From the NCBI RefSeq assembly GCF_948472415.1, contig NZ_OX419519.1:372001-436000 (forward strand): 64,000 nucleotides of DNA, written 5' to 3'. Numbering within the stretch: the first letter of the stretch is position 1; the number at the start of each line of letters is the position of its first letter. This DNA is from Kitasatospora fiedleri. Its GTDB lineage: Bacteria > Actinomycetota > Actinomycetes > Streptomycetales > Streptomycetaceae. Positions 26,717 through 36,789 of this stretch are shown piece after piece. The notes below the pieces were generated by a model that was given only the letters and a program-made list of their open reading frames with translations, was not told the DNA's origin and ran no database searches. Both the position numbers and the translations under genes were made by a program.

Positions 26717-26839
26717 CTCATGTACGAGGAGTACAAAGAACCGCTGTACGCCCCGCCTCCGCTGCTGGCCCGGATGGTGGAGGCCGGGATGCTCGGCCGC
26801 AAGAGCGGGCGCGGCTTCCACCCGCACCCGGCGGTGTGA
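26717..26839 (+). pseudogene. 3' remnant of a 3-hydroxybutyryl-CoA dehydrogenase gene
   Basis: The frame reads LMYEEYKEPLYAPPPLLARM, then VEAGMLGRKSGRGFHPHPAV and a TGA. This is the characteristic C-terminus of actinobacterial 3-hydroxybutyryl-CoA dehydrogenases (Y-E-E-F-K-E-P-x-Y-A-P-P-P-L-L ... G-R-K-x-G-R-G-F). No upstream part of the enzyme is present; the similarity begins abruptly next to prophage non-coding DNA. I read it as the host gene's 3' end left at the right attachment site. Confidence 0.85.
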
Positions 26840-26885
26840 GCGGGCTCGGCCCCGCCGGTGCCCGTCCCCCGTCGCGGAGGGCCGG

Positions 26886-27176
26886 TCAGCGGCGGGGCCG
26901 TCCCCGTCGGACCGCCTCGTCGATGGCTTCGATCAGGGCCGCGGGGTCGGCCGGTCCGTCGTCCTGTCGCTCTCCGTCCGGGGGCGCCAGCATCTCCCGC
27001 ACCCGGCCCAGCAACGCGCGGGCCTGACGCAGTTCGGACTTCAACTGCTCCGCGTGGCTGTTGAGTGCGCCCAGTTGTCTGCGCGAGGCGCTCAGCGCGG
27101 CGTAGTCCTCCGGAGTCAGCACGACGACCTCCCTGCCGTCGATCGACATCGTCCGGGGCTTCGGGTGACGGCTCAC
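26886..27176 (-). CDS. Small coiled-coil protein, last gene of cobalamin ECF operon
   Basis: The GTG at 27,176 overlaps the S-component stop (GTGA), giving 96 residues. It begins MSRHPKPRTMSIDGREVVVL, followed by TPEDYAALSASRRQLGALNS and a coiled coil (AEQLKSELRQARALLGRVRE) with a basic end. A clearly related protein is encoded at 46,298-46,513 beside metF and metE. Translation coupling to the transporter and the second copy near B12-dependent-pathway genes suggest a cobalamin-linked but unknown role. Confidence 0.8.
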   Translation of the reverse strand: MSRHPKPRTMSIDGREVVVLTPEDYAALSASRRQLGALNSHAEQLKSELRQARALLGRVREMLAPPDGERQDDGPADPAALIEAIDEAVRRGRPRR

Positions 27177-28000
27177 CGTGCCGACCTCCCCGCTGCGGTG
27201 ATGGTGCCCGGGACGAACGCGACCGGTGCCTCGAAGGCGGCGCGGCGGGCGGCGCGGCGGAAGACGGCGAGCACGGCCGGGCCCGCGAGCAGCACGGCCA
27301 GCGCGGTGGTGACGGCGCGGCCGGTGTCCCAGCCGAGCGAGGTGGCCAGGTCGAACAGCAGGTAGCGGTGCCACTGCTCGGTGAACGGCAGGCCCGGCAG
27401 GTAGGCGATCGAGCTGTGCGGGTCGAGGGAGAACGGCCAGAACGAGAGGTTCAGCAGGAAGCCGAACAGGTAGCCGGACAGCGCCCCGTACCCGGCCAGC
27501 AGCAGCACCTCGGCCCGGCCGCCCAGCCGGGGCAACAGGCCCGCGATCAGGCCGACGAACGCGCAGCCGAACATCTGGTACGGCATCCACGGGCCGACGC
27601 CGCCGGTGAGCAGGGCGGAGGCGAACAGCGAGGTGCAGCCGAGGGTGAAGCCGAAGCCGGGGCCGAAGACCCGGCCGGCCAGGACGAGCAGGAAGAAGAC
27701 GGTCTCCACGCCCGCGGTCCCGGCGCCGAGCGGGCGCAGGCCCGCGTTGACGGCGGAGAGCACGCCCAGCATGGCCAGCGCCTTGGCGTCGATGCCGCCC
27801 GAGGCGATCTCCGAGACCACCACGGCCAGGATCAGCACCAGCAGCGCGCCGAAGATCAGCGGCGGCGCGTACGCGGACCCGAAGCGGCCCGGTGCGACGA
27901 CGAACGGCCAGGTGAAGGCCACCAGGCCGGCGAAGGCGGCGCCCGCGATCACGGCCCGGGCCCGGAGCGGGACGCGGACGGCCCGGACGGCGGCGGTCAT
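27173..28000 (-). CDS. ECF transporter S component, probably cobalamin (CbrT-like)
   Basis: 275 residues with six or more membrane helices (VIAGAAFAGLVAFTWPFVVA; LIFGALLVLILAVVVSEIAS; FFLLVLAGRVFGPGFGFTLG; LLAGYGALSGYLFGFLLNLS; a C-terminal LAVLLAGPAVLAVF). The layout matches ECF S components, the substrate-binding membrane subunits. The ATG overlaps the ATPase stop (ATGA). Cobalamin is inferred from the B12 riboswitch heading the operon and the transcobalamin-like proteins in it; other substrates are not excluded by sequence alone. Confidence 0.82.
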   Translation of the reverse strand: MTAAVRAVRVPLRARAVIAGAAFAGLVAFTWPFVVAPGRFGSAYAPPLIFGALLVLILAVVVSEIASGGIDAKALAMLGVLSAVNAGLRPLGAGTAGVETVFFLLVLAGRVFGPGFGFTLGCTSLFASALLTGGVGPWMPYQMFGCAFVGLIAGLLPRLGGRAEVLLLAGYGALSGYLFGFLLNLSFWPFSLDPHSSIAYLPGLPFTEQWHRYLLFDLATSLGWDTGRAVTTALAVLLAGPAVLAVFRRAARRAAFEAPVAFVPGTITAAGRSAR

Positions 28001-29636
28001 CGGGCCGCCCCCGCGGTGTCCAGGGCCCGGCCGACCTGGGGGACGGTCAGGTAGGGCAGCGGGGCGAGGATCTTGGCGGTCTGCGGGGCGAAGGTCGGCG
28101 AGGCGGTGATCACTTCGGCCGTGGGTCCGTCGGCGACGACCTCGCCCTCGGCCATCACCACCACCCGGTCGGCGGCCGCGGCGACGAACTCGACGTCGTG
28201 GGTGGACACCATGACGGCGTGCCCGTCCGCCGCGAGCCGGTCGACCACGCCGATCAGGGCCTCCTTGGCCTGGTAGTCCAGGCCGCGGGTGGGCTCGTCC
28301 AGGAGGACGACCCTTGGTGCGGCGGCGAGTTGGACCGCCAGGACGAGAGCGAGCTTCTGTCCTTCGGAGAGGTCCCGGGGTGGGTGCCGTCGGCGATGCC
28401 CGGGGCCAGGCGGTCCAGGATCTCACGGGTGCTCGGCCCTGAGCCGACACCGTCCCGGTCGCTCTGGGCGAGTTCGGCCGCCACGGTGTCCAGGTAGAGC
28501 AGGTCGGTCGGGGTCTGCGGGACGAGTCCGACCAGTTGTCGGGCCTCGGCGGCGGAGACGCGCTTGGGATCGACTGCCTTCCCGCCCGCTGTGCCGGTGG
28601 TGCCGACGGTGCCGCCCTGACGCGGTCCCGAGCCCTGGAGCGCCCACAGCAGCGAGGACTTCCCGGAGCCGTTGCGTCCCATCAGCGCCGCCACCTGTCC
28701 GGCCGCCAGGTCGAGCGAGACCTCCCGGACGGCGAACACCGGGCCGTGGCGCACGACGATCCGTTCGGCGGTGAGCACCGTCTCCCCGGCGGTGCCGGTG
28801 CGTCGCGGCGGCGGCACGGGACGCGCGGAGAGCCGCTCGCGCAGCGGGGCGGCGGCCCGGCGGGCGTCGCGCACCGACAGCGGCAGCGGGTGCCAGCCGG
28901 CCAGCCGGCCCAGCTCGACGACCGGCGGGGCGATCGCGGTGTCCCGGAACACCTCGGCGGGCGGCCCGTACCGCACGGTGCCGTCCCCGGGCAGGTACGC
29001 GACGCTGTCGGCGTACTGCACCACCCGCTCCAGCCGGTGCTCGGCCAGCAGCACGGTCACCCCCAGGTCGTGCACCAGCCGGGTGACGGCGGCCAGTACC
29101 TCCTCGGCGGCCGTCGGGTCGAGGGCGGAGGTCGGCTCGTCCAGCACCAGGACGCGCGGGTGCGCGGTGAGCACCGAGCCGATCGCCACCCGCTGCTGCT
29201 GGCCGCCGGACAGCTCGTGCAGCGCCCGGTGCCGCAGGTCGGCCAGGCCCAGCAGGTCGAGGGTCTCCTCGACGCGTTTGCGCATCACCTCCGGCGGGAC
29301 GGCCAACTGCTCCATCGCGTACGCGAGTTCCTCCTCCACCGTGTCGGTGGTGAACCCGGCCAGCGGGTCCTGTCCCACCACGCCCACCACGTCGGCGAGT
29401 TCGCGCGGCGGGTGGTGCGCGGTGTCCCGCCCGTCGACCGTCACCCGGCCGTGCAGGGTGCCGCCGGTGAAGTGCGGCACCAGCCCGTTCACCGCGCCCA
29501 GCAGCGTCGACTTGCCGGCGCCCGTCCGGCCCACCACCAGGCACAACTCGCCCTCCGGGATCGTCAGTCCGACGTCCCGGAGGACCGGCTCGGACGCGCC
29601 GTGGTACACCACGGAGACCTGGTCGAAACGGATCAC
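27997..29636 (-). CDS. ECF transporter fused ATPase EcfA-A' (frame break ~28,378)
   Basis: A tandem ABC ATPase of ~546 residues that starts at GTG 29,636, overlapping the EcfT stop. The first domain has GRTGAGKST, signature LSGGQQQR and VLVLDEPTSALD. The second has GRNGSGKSS, then, after correcting one missing C near 28,378, LSEGQK, VVLLDEPTRGLD and the H-loop VMVSTHD. Fused EcfA-A' proteins are usual in actinobacterial ECF operons. It powers the neighbouring EcfT and S component. Confidence 0.92.
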
Positions 29637-30828
29637 TCGGACACCTCGGAGAGTTCGCGGTCGGCGGCAGGAGCGGCTGTCCGCTGCCCTGGCAGGGCCG
29701 CGGGGGCGGGCGGTCGGCCCGGCGGCGGGGCGAGGGCCCGGCGGCGGCGGCGATCAGCAGGGCCAGCACCGGAACGGTCGGCAGCGCGGGCCAACTCAGC
29801 GGGTACAAGGAAGGGTTGAGGTCGGTGGCGTCGTAGCCGACGGTGACGCACAGCAGCACGGCGGCGGCGACGCCGCAGCCCGCCACCCCCCACTCGGCGC
29901 CCCGCCACGGATCGGGCCGGTAGGTGGTGCGCCGCACCCGCCGCCCGCCCAGCGCCAGGCCCGCCACGCACAGCGCCGACCCGACCGCCAGCCCCGGCAG
30001 GCCCAGCCAGGCCGGGGCCGTCCCGTCCAGCAGCCCGTACAGGCCGGCGCACAGTCCGCACATGCCCAGCAGCATGAGCCCTCCGGTGAGCCGGCGGGAC
30101 GCCTTGGTGGCGGTGCCGGAACGGCCGTAGCCGCGCGAGTCCATCGCCGCCGCCAGCCGCAGCGAGCGCTCCAGCGCGTCCTCCAGGACCGGGACGACGA
30201 TGCCGCGCAGGGCGCGGACGCCCTTGCCGCGTCCGGCGCGCAGCCGTCGGGCCCGTAGGACGCGCTGTACGCTCTGGACGAGCTGGGGTGCGACGCTGAG
30301 CGCCACGGTCACGGCGACGCCCAGTTCGTACAGCGCGCCCGGCAGCACCCGCAGCGCGCGCTTCGGGTTGGCCAGCGTGTTGGCCGCGCCGATGCAGCAC
30401 ATCAGACAGGCCAGCCGCAGCCCGTCCACCGCCGAGGACAGCACCGCCTCCAGCGACACCGGGCCGCCGATCTCGATGCCCGCGTACCAGGCGGGGGTGG
30501 GGAGGTGCGGCAGCGTCAGCAGCACGTGGTCGTCCGGGGTGACGCCGGTGGCGAAGACGCACCGGAACAGCACCCGGATCGCCACGATCGTCAGCGCCAG
30601 CCACAGGTAGTACTTGAAGCCGCGCGCCCACGGGGCCTCGGTCCGGCGGGCGGTGACGACGTAGCCGAGCACCGCGAGCACGAGGAACAGCAGGAGCGGG
30701 TTGGTGGTGCGGCTGGCGGCGGTGGCCATGGCGAGGGCCCAGATCCACCAGGCGAACGGGTGCAGGTCGCGCGGGATGCGGCGGCCGCCCGGTGCGTCGC
30801 CGGGACCGGCCGGGTCGAGCTTCGGCAC
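29633..30828 (-). CDS. ECF transporter transmembrane coupling protein EcfT (frame break ~29,748)
   Basis: ~398 residues from GTG 30,828. Hydrophobic helices appear at the N-terminus (PLLLFLVLAVLGYVVTARRT), middle and C-terminus. The two cytoplasmic coupling motifs are visible: LRARRLRAGRGKG and MDSRGYGRSG (the A-R-G motif that contacts the ATPases). One base is lost near 29,748; correcting it leads to a short Pro/Ala tail ending ELSEVSE with a stop overlapping the ATPase start. It couples ATP hydrolysis to S-component movement. Confidence 0.9.
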
Positions 30829-30832
30829 CGGG

Positions 30833-31852
30833 TCACTCCGCCCGTCGGCGGCGGCGCAGCGCGGTGACCGCCGTGGCGATGCCGAGGGCGACCACGAGGG
30901 CGACGCCGGTGACCGCGGGGGCGATCGAACCGGAGGAGGGGTGCGGGGCGTCGGCTACGGGTGCGGCGTCCACCGCCACGGGCCGGCTGCCCTCAGCCGA
31001 GGGGGCCGCGGAAACGGCGGAGGCGAGCCGGTGGGCGGCTGGGACCCGCGGCGGTGTCGAGGGGCCGGCTGACCGGAAGGACTCTCCTGCTCGGCGCCGG
31101 ACCCGTCGGTGGACGGCTCGGGGGCGGACGTACCACCGCCGGACGTCCCACCGCTTCCGGTCCCACCGCCCGATGACTTGCCGGCTCCGGTTCCACTCCC
31201 GGTCCCGCCACCGGACGTCCCACCACCGGACGTCCCACCGCCCGTACTGCCGCCGCCGGCAGGAGGGGTCGGCTTGGGCGCGGCGGTCTGGGTGGTGCCG
31301 CCGGGGGTGGTGTTGTGGGCGCGGACGCTGTCGGGCGAGAAGGTGGGACGGCCCTCGGTGCCCTCGATGTCGGTGCCACCGAAGATCCACAGGTCGACGC
31401 TGCCCGGCACCGGGTGGTAGCTCATCGCCCCCAACTGGCTGTAGGACCAGGTGTTCTGGCCCGGGTCGGCGTGCCAGTACGACCAGTACGCGGTGGCGGG
31501 CGGGGTGAGGACGCACTTCTCCTGGGCCGGGTCGGGTACTGGGTGCCGCCCTGGTGGCCGCTGTAGCCGATTCGGCAGATGAAGGCCGGGCCGTCGTGCT
31601 GGGTGCCGGTGGTCTTCCAGCCGCCCTGGTTGAGCAGTTGGTAGCCGGTGGTCGGCGTGGTGCCGCAGGAGCGCAGCAGCGGGCCGCCCCAGTGGCTGAA
31701 GTCGACCGCCAGCACCACGCCGGAGGTGGTGGTGCACTGCTCGATCGGCAGCGCCGTGGCGGCGGCCGGGGTCGCCCCGGGCCGAGGCCGACCAGGACGA
31801 GGGCGAGGGCGGCACAGCCGGATGCGGCGCGCGCGGCGAGCCGGCGGATCAC
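30833..31852 (-). CDS. Surface DUF4430-like (transcobalamin beta-domain-like) protein, membrane-anchored
   Basis: The GTG at 31,852 overlaps the preceding stop. After a signal peptide (IRRLAARAASGCAALALVLV) comes the beta domain: EQCTTTSGVVLAVDFSHWGG, TGTQHDGPAFICRIGYSG, then AYWSYWHADPGQNTWSYSQ and PVPGSVDLWIFGGTD. A long Gly/Ser/Thr linker leads to one C-terminal helix (VTGVALVVALGIATAVTALR) and RRRRAE. Breaks of one base occur near 31,785, 31,545 and 31,060. It is coupled to EcfT downstream; a role in presenting corrinoid to the transporter is inferred. Confidence 0.78.
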   Translation of the reverse strand: MIRRLAARAASGCAALALVLVGLGPGRPRPPPRRCRSSSAPPPPAWCWRSTSATGAARCCAPAAPRRPPATNCSTRAAGRPPAPSTTARPSSAESATAATRAAPSTRPGPGEVRPHPARHRVLVVLARRPGPEHLVLQPVGGDELPPGAGQRRPVDLRWHRHRGHRGPSHLLARQRPRPQHHPRRHHPDRRAQADPSCRRRQYGRWDVRWWDVRWRDREWNRSRQVIGRWDRKRWDVRRWYVRPRAVHRRVRRRAGESFRSAGPSTPPRVPAAHRLASAVSAAPSAEGSRPVAVDAAPVADAPHPSSGSIAPAVTGVALVVALGIATAVTALRRRRRAE

Positions 31853-34767
31853 CGGTGCCTGCCCGCGGCCGGGGCGTTGCGTCGGCGGTGGCGACCAGGA
31901 CCGCACCGCCCGCGGCGGTGAGCAGCAGGCCGGGGACGACCAGTTCCAGGACGTCGGTACCGGTCCACGCCAGGCTGTCTGATGCGGTACCGGTGTCGCT
32001 GCCGCTGCCGGTGTCGCTGCCGGGCGGAACCTGGCCCGCACCGGTGCCCGCTCCCGCCCCGGTGGTCGAGGAGGTGGGCGGCACGGAGCCGCCGCTCGCC
32101 GTCACCGAGGGCGACGACGGTGCCGAGGGAGAGTCGGACGGCGGGGCGGACACCGAGGGCGACGGAGACGGAGAGGGAGAGGCCGAATCCGACGGGGACG
32201 GGGACGGCGAGCCGGTCGGGGTGTCACCGCCGAGGTCGCGGTGGAGCGTGCCGAAGGAGAGGCCGGTCACGCCGCCGAGCGTCTGGGTGGAGGCCCGGAC
32301 GTCGGAGCCCTGCTGGCCGGCGGAGGCGACGTTGAAGCCGCCGTCGGCGTTCTGCTCGGCCGCGAGGAACTCGACGGCCCTGGCGATCTGCGCGGCGTGG
32401 GCGGACTGGCGGAGCGTCAGCCCCTGGATCGCGAGGGCGGCGGAGTTGGTCGAGTCGCCGGCGGCGCCGGGGAAGCCGCCGTCCGGCAGTTGCTGGGCCG
32501 CCAGCCAGGCCAGGCCCTTGTCGACGGCCCGGGCCGCTTCGTCACCGGGGACGAGGGCGAGCGCCATGACGGCCATCGCGGTGCTGTCCACGTCGGAGTC
32601 GCCGGAGGCGGGGATGAGGCTCGGCCAGGAGCCGTTCGCGGCCTGGAGGCCCTTCAGGTAGGCGATGGGCGCGGCGGCGTGCTCGGCGTCACCGGCCCTC
32701 AGCTGGGCCATGACTCCGAGCGACTGGGAGAAGACCGAGGTGGCCCAGAGGTAGTTGCCCTCGGCCGCACAGCCGTTGGCGGCGTCGGCGTGGTCGCAGA
32801 CGGCCTGGGCGAGCGCGGCGATCAGGTCGTGGCCGCCGAAGTTCCGCGGATCGCGCCCGACGACCTCGGCGAGCAGCGCCTCCTTGCCGACGGAGCCGCC
32901 GCCCACGTACTCGGTGCCGACTGACGTCCAGTCGTTGACGGTGCGTTCGTTGCCGTCCTTTCCCTGCTGGTCGAGGAAGTCGACGATCCGGCGCAGCGCC
33001 GCGTCGTCGGTGCCGGTGGCGGCGAGCGCGTAGGCGGCGTCGATGGTGAGGCCGAAGTCGGCGAACCCGGAGTCGGGGAACGCCTCGTAGTAGTGGCCGC
33101 CGAGCAGGCGGGCGGGGTCGGTGAGGTAGGCGCCGCCCTTGGCGAGGTCGGGCGTCCGGCCGGGCTGGGGCGCCGTGCCGAGGTCGTGGGTGACCGTCAG
33201 CGGGTCGGTGCCGGTGAGGGCGAGGATCGCCTGCTCGGTGGCGGCCGGGTCGGAGTCGGGGGTCCACTCGTCGGTGGCGAAGCCGCCGTCCGGGTTCTGC
33301 CGGGTGGCGATCCACGCGGTGGCGGCGGCCCCTCCGGTGGTACGGCCCGCGGCCTTGAGGCCCTGGGCCGCCATGGCGGTACTGGAGGTGTCGCCGCTGG
33401 AGGCGCCGACGTAGGGGAGGTAGGAGCCGTCGGTCTGCTGGCTCGCGGTGAGCTGGCCGACGGCCTTGTCCACCGTCGCTCCGCGGCCGCCCGCGGCGTT
33501 CAGGGCGAGCACGGTGAGGGAGGTGGTGGAGGGGTCGGACTCGCAGTGGTCCCCGGCGGCGATCATGGCACCGGATATGCCGCCGTCGGCGCACTGCAGG
33601 GTGGTGAACCGGTCGAGGGCCGCGGCGGGCACGGTGGTGCCGGCGCGCAGCAGGGCCATGACGGCGAGGGCCTGGGTCCAGGGCGAGGCGGCGCCGCGGA
33701 AGTCCCCGGCGGCGGTGCACTGCCCGTTCTCGCCCGCGGCGGTGCAGACGTGGTCGGTCAGGGCGGCGATCAGGTCGTGGCCGCCGAACGCCCGGGGTTG
33801 CCGCCGGTGCTCTCGGCGACGAGGGCGAGCAGGGCGGCGGCCCGGGTGTCGGGAGCGCCGGCCTGGCCGTCGGGCAGCAGGAAGTCCTCGGTGTGGGCCC
33901 GGAGGAAGGCCACCACCTTGCGCAGGGCCGGGTCCTGGGTTCCGGCGGCGGCGAGGGCGACGGCGGTGAGCGCGGTCCTCGGGTAGTCGGGGCCTTCGAA
34001 GGCCCAGTTGCCCATGTAGCTGCCGTCGACGAGCTGGGCGGCGAGCCAGGCCGCCGCCGCGGCGGGGTCCGCGGTGGCGGGCGGCGGGCCGCTCTGGCTC
34101 GGGCTCGGCGAGGCGGACCCGGAGGGCGGGGTGGACGCCGAGGCTGAGGCTGAGGCGGAGGCAGACTCGGACGCGGAGGGCGAGGACTGGCGCTGTTCTT
34201 GGCACGTACCGAGTCCGGGGTGAAGCTGGGCGCACCGCTGGTGCCCCCGATGTCGGTGCCGCCGTAGACCCACGCCTCGACCTCGCCGGGCTTGGGCTTC
34301 TGGGTGTCGGCGCCGAACTGGCTGTAGGACCAGGTGTCCTGGCCGGGGGCGGCGATCCAGTACGACCAGTAGGCGGTGGCCTGCGGGGTGTTGACGCAGG
34401 GCTCCTCGGCGGGGGTCGGGTACTGGGCGCCGTTGCCGAAGGTGCTGCTGCCGAGGCGGCAGATGAAGCCGGGGCCGTCGTGCTGGGTGCCGGTGGTGGT
34501 GAACCCGGCGTTGTGCAGCAGGTTCATGCCGGTGGTGGGGTGGGCGTCGCAGCCTCGCACGACGCCGCCGCCCCAGTGGCCGAAGTCGACGGCGACGACC
34601 GCGCCGGTGGTGGCGGTGCACTCCTCGATCGGGTCCGCCGCGGCCCGGTCGGGGTGACCGAGGGCGAGGGTGGCGCCGGCGGTGACCGCGAGAGCTGACG
34701 TGAGTGCCAGGTAGGTCAGCCGTCGGCCTCCGCGGCCGTGGCTCGTAAGCGTGTTGGTGGCCCGCAC
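31849..34767 (-). CDS. Large cell-wall protein: DUF4430-like domain plus two alpha/alpha-barrel modules, LAWTG sorting signal
   Basis: GTG 34,767 has GGGGAGAG upstream; ~970 residues after correcting breaks near 34,190, 33,797 and 31,885. Signal peptide (TYLALTSALAVTAGATLALG), then a beta domain (EECTATTGAVVAVDFGHWGG; AYWSYWIAAPGQDTWSYSQF), a Ser/Pro linker and two ~270-residue helical barrels of prenyltransferase/squalene-cyclase-like repeats (QTDGSYLPYVGASSGDTSST; QLPDGGFPGAAGDSTNSAAL), as in intrinsic factor. The C-terminus has SLAWTG, a hydrophobic helix and a basic tail, a sortase-E-type signal. It heads the ECF operon behind a cobalamin riboswitch, so corrinoid capture is the likely job. 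Confidence 0.78.
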
Positions 34768-34894
34768 CGGCGACTCTCCCCGTGGTAGGTCGAGGCTGGA
34801 TACGACGGCGCGGCAGACGGTCCTCGGAGGAGGGAATCCGGCCTGCACCGCGTCGTAGTCCGCGACGACGCATCTGCTTGTGACTGAAGTCCCC

Positions 34895-35030
34895 CGGCGC
34901 AGGCATTCCGGCTCATCCGCCCGGAGGGGCGGATCTACGGTTGCGGGTCAGCGCCGGATTCGGACCGGCTTCCCCTGACTGCCGAGGGTGAAAAACCGGT
35001 TCATCAGACCATGGTGCGTGGCGGCACGTC
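34895..35030 (-). ncRNA. Cobalamin riboswitch (upstream of capture/ECF operon)
   Basis: The minus strand reads GGGGAAGCCGGTCCGAATCC, then GGCGCTGACCCGCAACCGTA and GAGCCGGAATGCCTGC. These are the conserved core blocks of cobalamin riboswitches in order, ending in the B12 box. It lies ~130 nt before the GTG at 34,767. Cobalamin binding would be expected to switch the operon off. Exact ends are approximate. Confidence 0.9.
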
Positions 35031-35064
35031 AACGGGGCGTCATGTCGCCCGCGCCACCTCGTGG

Positions 35065-35190
35065 GTCGGGGCGCGGTGCGGTAGCGTCCCGGGTGGCCGC
35101 GTGGGGGAACCCGGTGCGAATCCGGGGCTGACGCGCAGCGGTGAGGGGCCTCCACGCGCCCGAGTCCGAATGCCCGCCGGCCACGCACCA
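35065..35190 (+). ncRNA. Cobalamin riboswitch (upstream of secreted barrel-beta protein)
   Basis: The plus strand reads GGGGAACCCGGTGCGAATCC, GGGGCTGACGCGCAGCGGTG and, at the 3' side, GAGTCCGAATGCCCGCC (B12 box). It begins only ~35 nt from the 5' end of the divergent riboswitch on the other strand and precedes the GTG at 35,304 by ~115 nt. Confidence 0.9.
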
Positions 35191-35303
35191 CGAGCGAAAG
35201 CCAGCCCACGCGATCCGGGCGGCGGCCGCCCACCAGCACGCGGCCCGTCAGCGCAGCCGTGCGCCCGGGGCAGGTCGGCGCCCTCCTTCCAAGGAGACCC
35301 ACC

Positions 35304-36706
35304 GTGTCCCTCCGCTCCTTCGCCGCCCCCGCGGCCGTCCTGACGGCCGGCGTCGTCCTGCTGTCGGCCGTCCCGGCCGCGGCGACCGCCACCCCGGCCC
35401 AGATAGCCACCTCGAAGACCAACGGCGTCGCCTACCTGAAGACCCTGCAGGCCGCCGACGGCAGCTACGTCACCTCCGGCGGGCTGTCCAACGAGTGGGC
35501 GTTCAGCGCGCTCGCCGCCGCCGGGACCGCCGCCGTGGATGTGCTGCCCGGCAGCGACCCGGCCAAGAACGCCCGCACCGTCTACCGGGGCCAGCTCGCC
35601 GCCGGCAGCTGGCCCGGCTCGTCCCCGGTGGTCACGGACTACGAGCGCGCGATCCTCAACTCCTACGCGGCGGGCATCGACCCGGCTCGGGTCGGCGCCG
35701 GACGCAACCTGGTCGCCGACCTCGCCGCCTACTGGCAGAGCGCCGAACCCGGCTACTGGGGGCCGTCCGCCAACTTCAACGGCACCGTCTTCGGCCTGCT
35801 CGCCCTCGGCGGCGCCCGCACCCAGGCGGGCGGGCAGCGAGTCCCGCAGGCCCTGGTCGACGCCTCGGTCGCGGTCGTGCGCGCCAACCAGCACACCGAC
35901 GGCGGCTGGAACTACAGCAAGGCCGCCGGAGACCCGAGCGCCCTCGCGCAGGGCAGCGACATCGACATGACCGGTGCCGCGATGGCCTCGCTCTGCGTCG
36001 GCGGTGTCCCGAACACCGACGCGGCGGTCGTGGCCGCGAAGAACTTCCTCAAGGGCAAGCTGCTGTCCTCCGGTGCCTTCAACTCGATGTTCGGTGCCAA
36101 CACCGACTCCAACGGCTGGGCCGTCTCCGGCCTGAACGCCTGCGGCATCAACTCGCAGGGTACCGACTTCACCAGCGGCACCGGCAAGACCCCGGTCGAC
36201 TACCTGATCTCCCAGCAGTTCAAGCCCGGCGGCGGCTTCAAGTACCTGTCCACCGACGCCTCGCCGTCCGCGTACGCCTCCGTGGACGGGCTGCGCGCCG
36301 TGGCCGGCGCCGGGTTCACCGCCGCCCCGCCCGCCCCCGTCACCTCCGGCGCCCCCACCTGGGTCGCCACCTCCGCGTTCACCTCCGGCACCGCCGCCCG
36401 GATCGCGCTGGTCGTCGACAACGGCACCGCCGGGGCCCTGAAGGTCTGCGCCGTCACGCTCACCCCGACCGGGACCACCACGACGCTCGGCGCCGTCCTG
36501 GACGCCGCCGCCACCGCCACCCGAGCGGCTGCGTCACCTCCGTCACCCCCTCCAGCGGCACCGGCACCGTCACCGCCGTCAACGGCACCGCCAACAGCGG
36601 CTCCTCGACCTGGAAGGTCAGCCTGGACGGCGCCACCGCCACCGCCGCGACCCGTGGCACCGTGGTCAACGTCGGCGATACGGTCTCGCTCCGCTACGGC
36701 AGCTGA
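35304..36706 (+). CDS. Secreted barrel plus beta-domain protein (intrinsic-factor-like)
   Basis: GTG 35,304 follows AAGGAGACCCACC. Signal peptide SFAAPAAVLTAGVVLLSAVP, ending AAATATPA. Residues ~35-340 are alpha/alpha-barrel repeats (NGVAYLKTLQAADGSYVTSG; VRANQHTDGGWNYSKAAGDP). A C-terminal beta domain follows (~350-467), which after correcting one lost base near 36,525 reads GCVTSVTPSSGTGTVTAVNG, SSTWKVSLDG and VNVGDTVSLRYGS, close to the DUF4430 ending. Barrel then beta domain is exactly the order in intrinsic factor and transcobalamin. Control by a cobalamin riboswitch supports corrinoid binding; this remains inference. Confidence 0.82.
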
Positions 36707-36789
36707 CCGCGCGTCGGGCAGACAGTGGGAACACCTCTCCCGGGAAGGGATCGCGCCGCCCGGGAACCGAAGCGACGGAGGGGGAACCG

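Noticed and set aside
27065..28054. Long plus-strand frames opposite the ECF transporter
   Set aside because: They encode Gln/Arg/Gly/Glu-rich shadow sequence without ribosome sites, opposite well-recognised membrane proteins.
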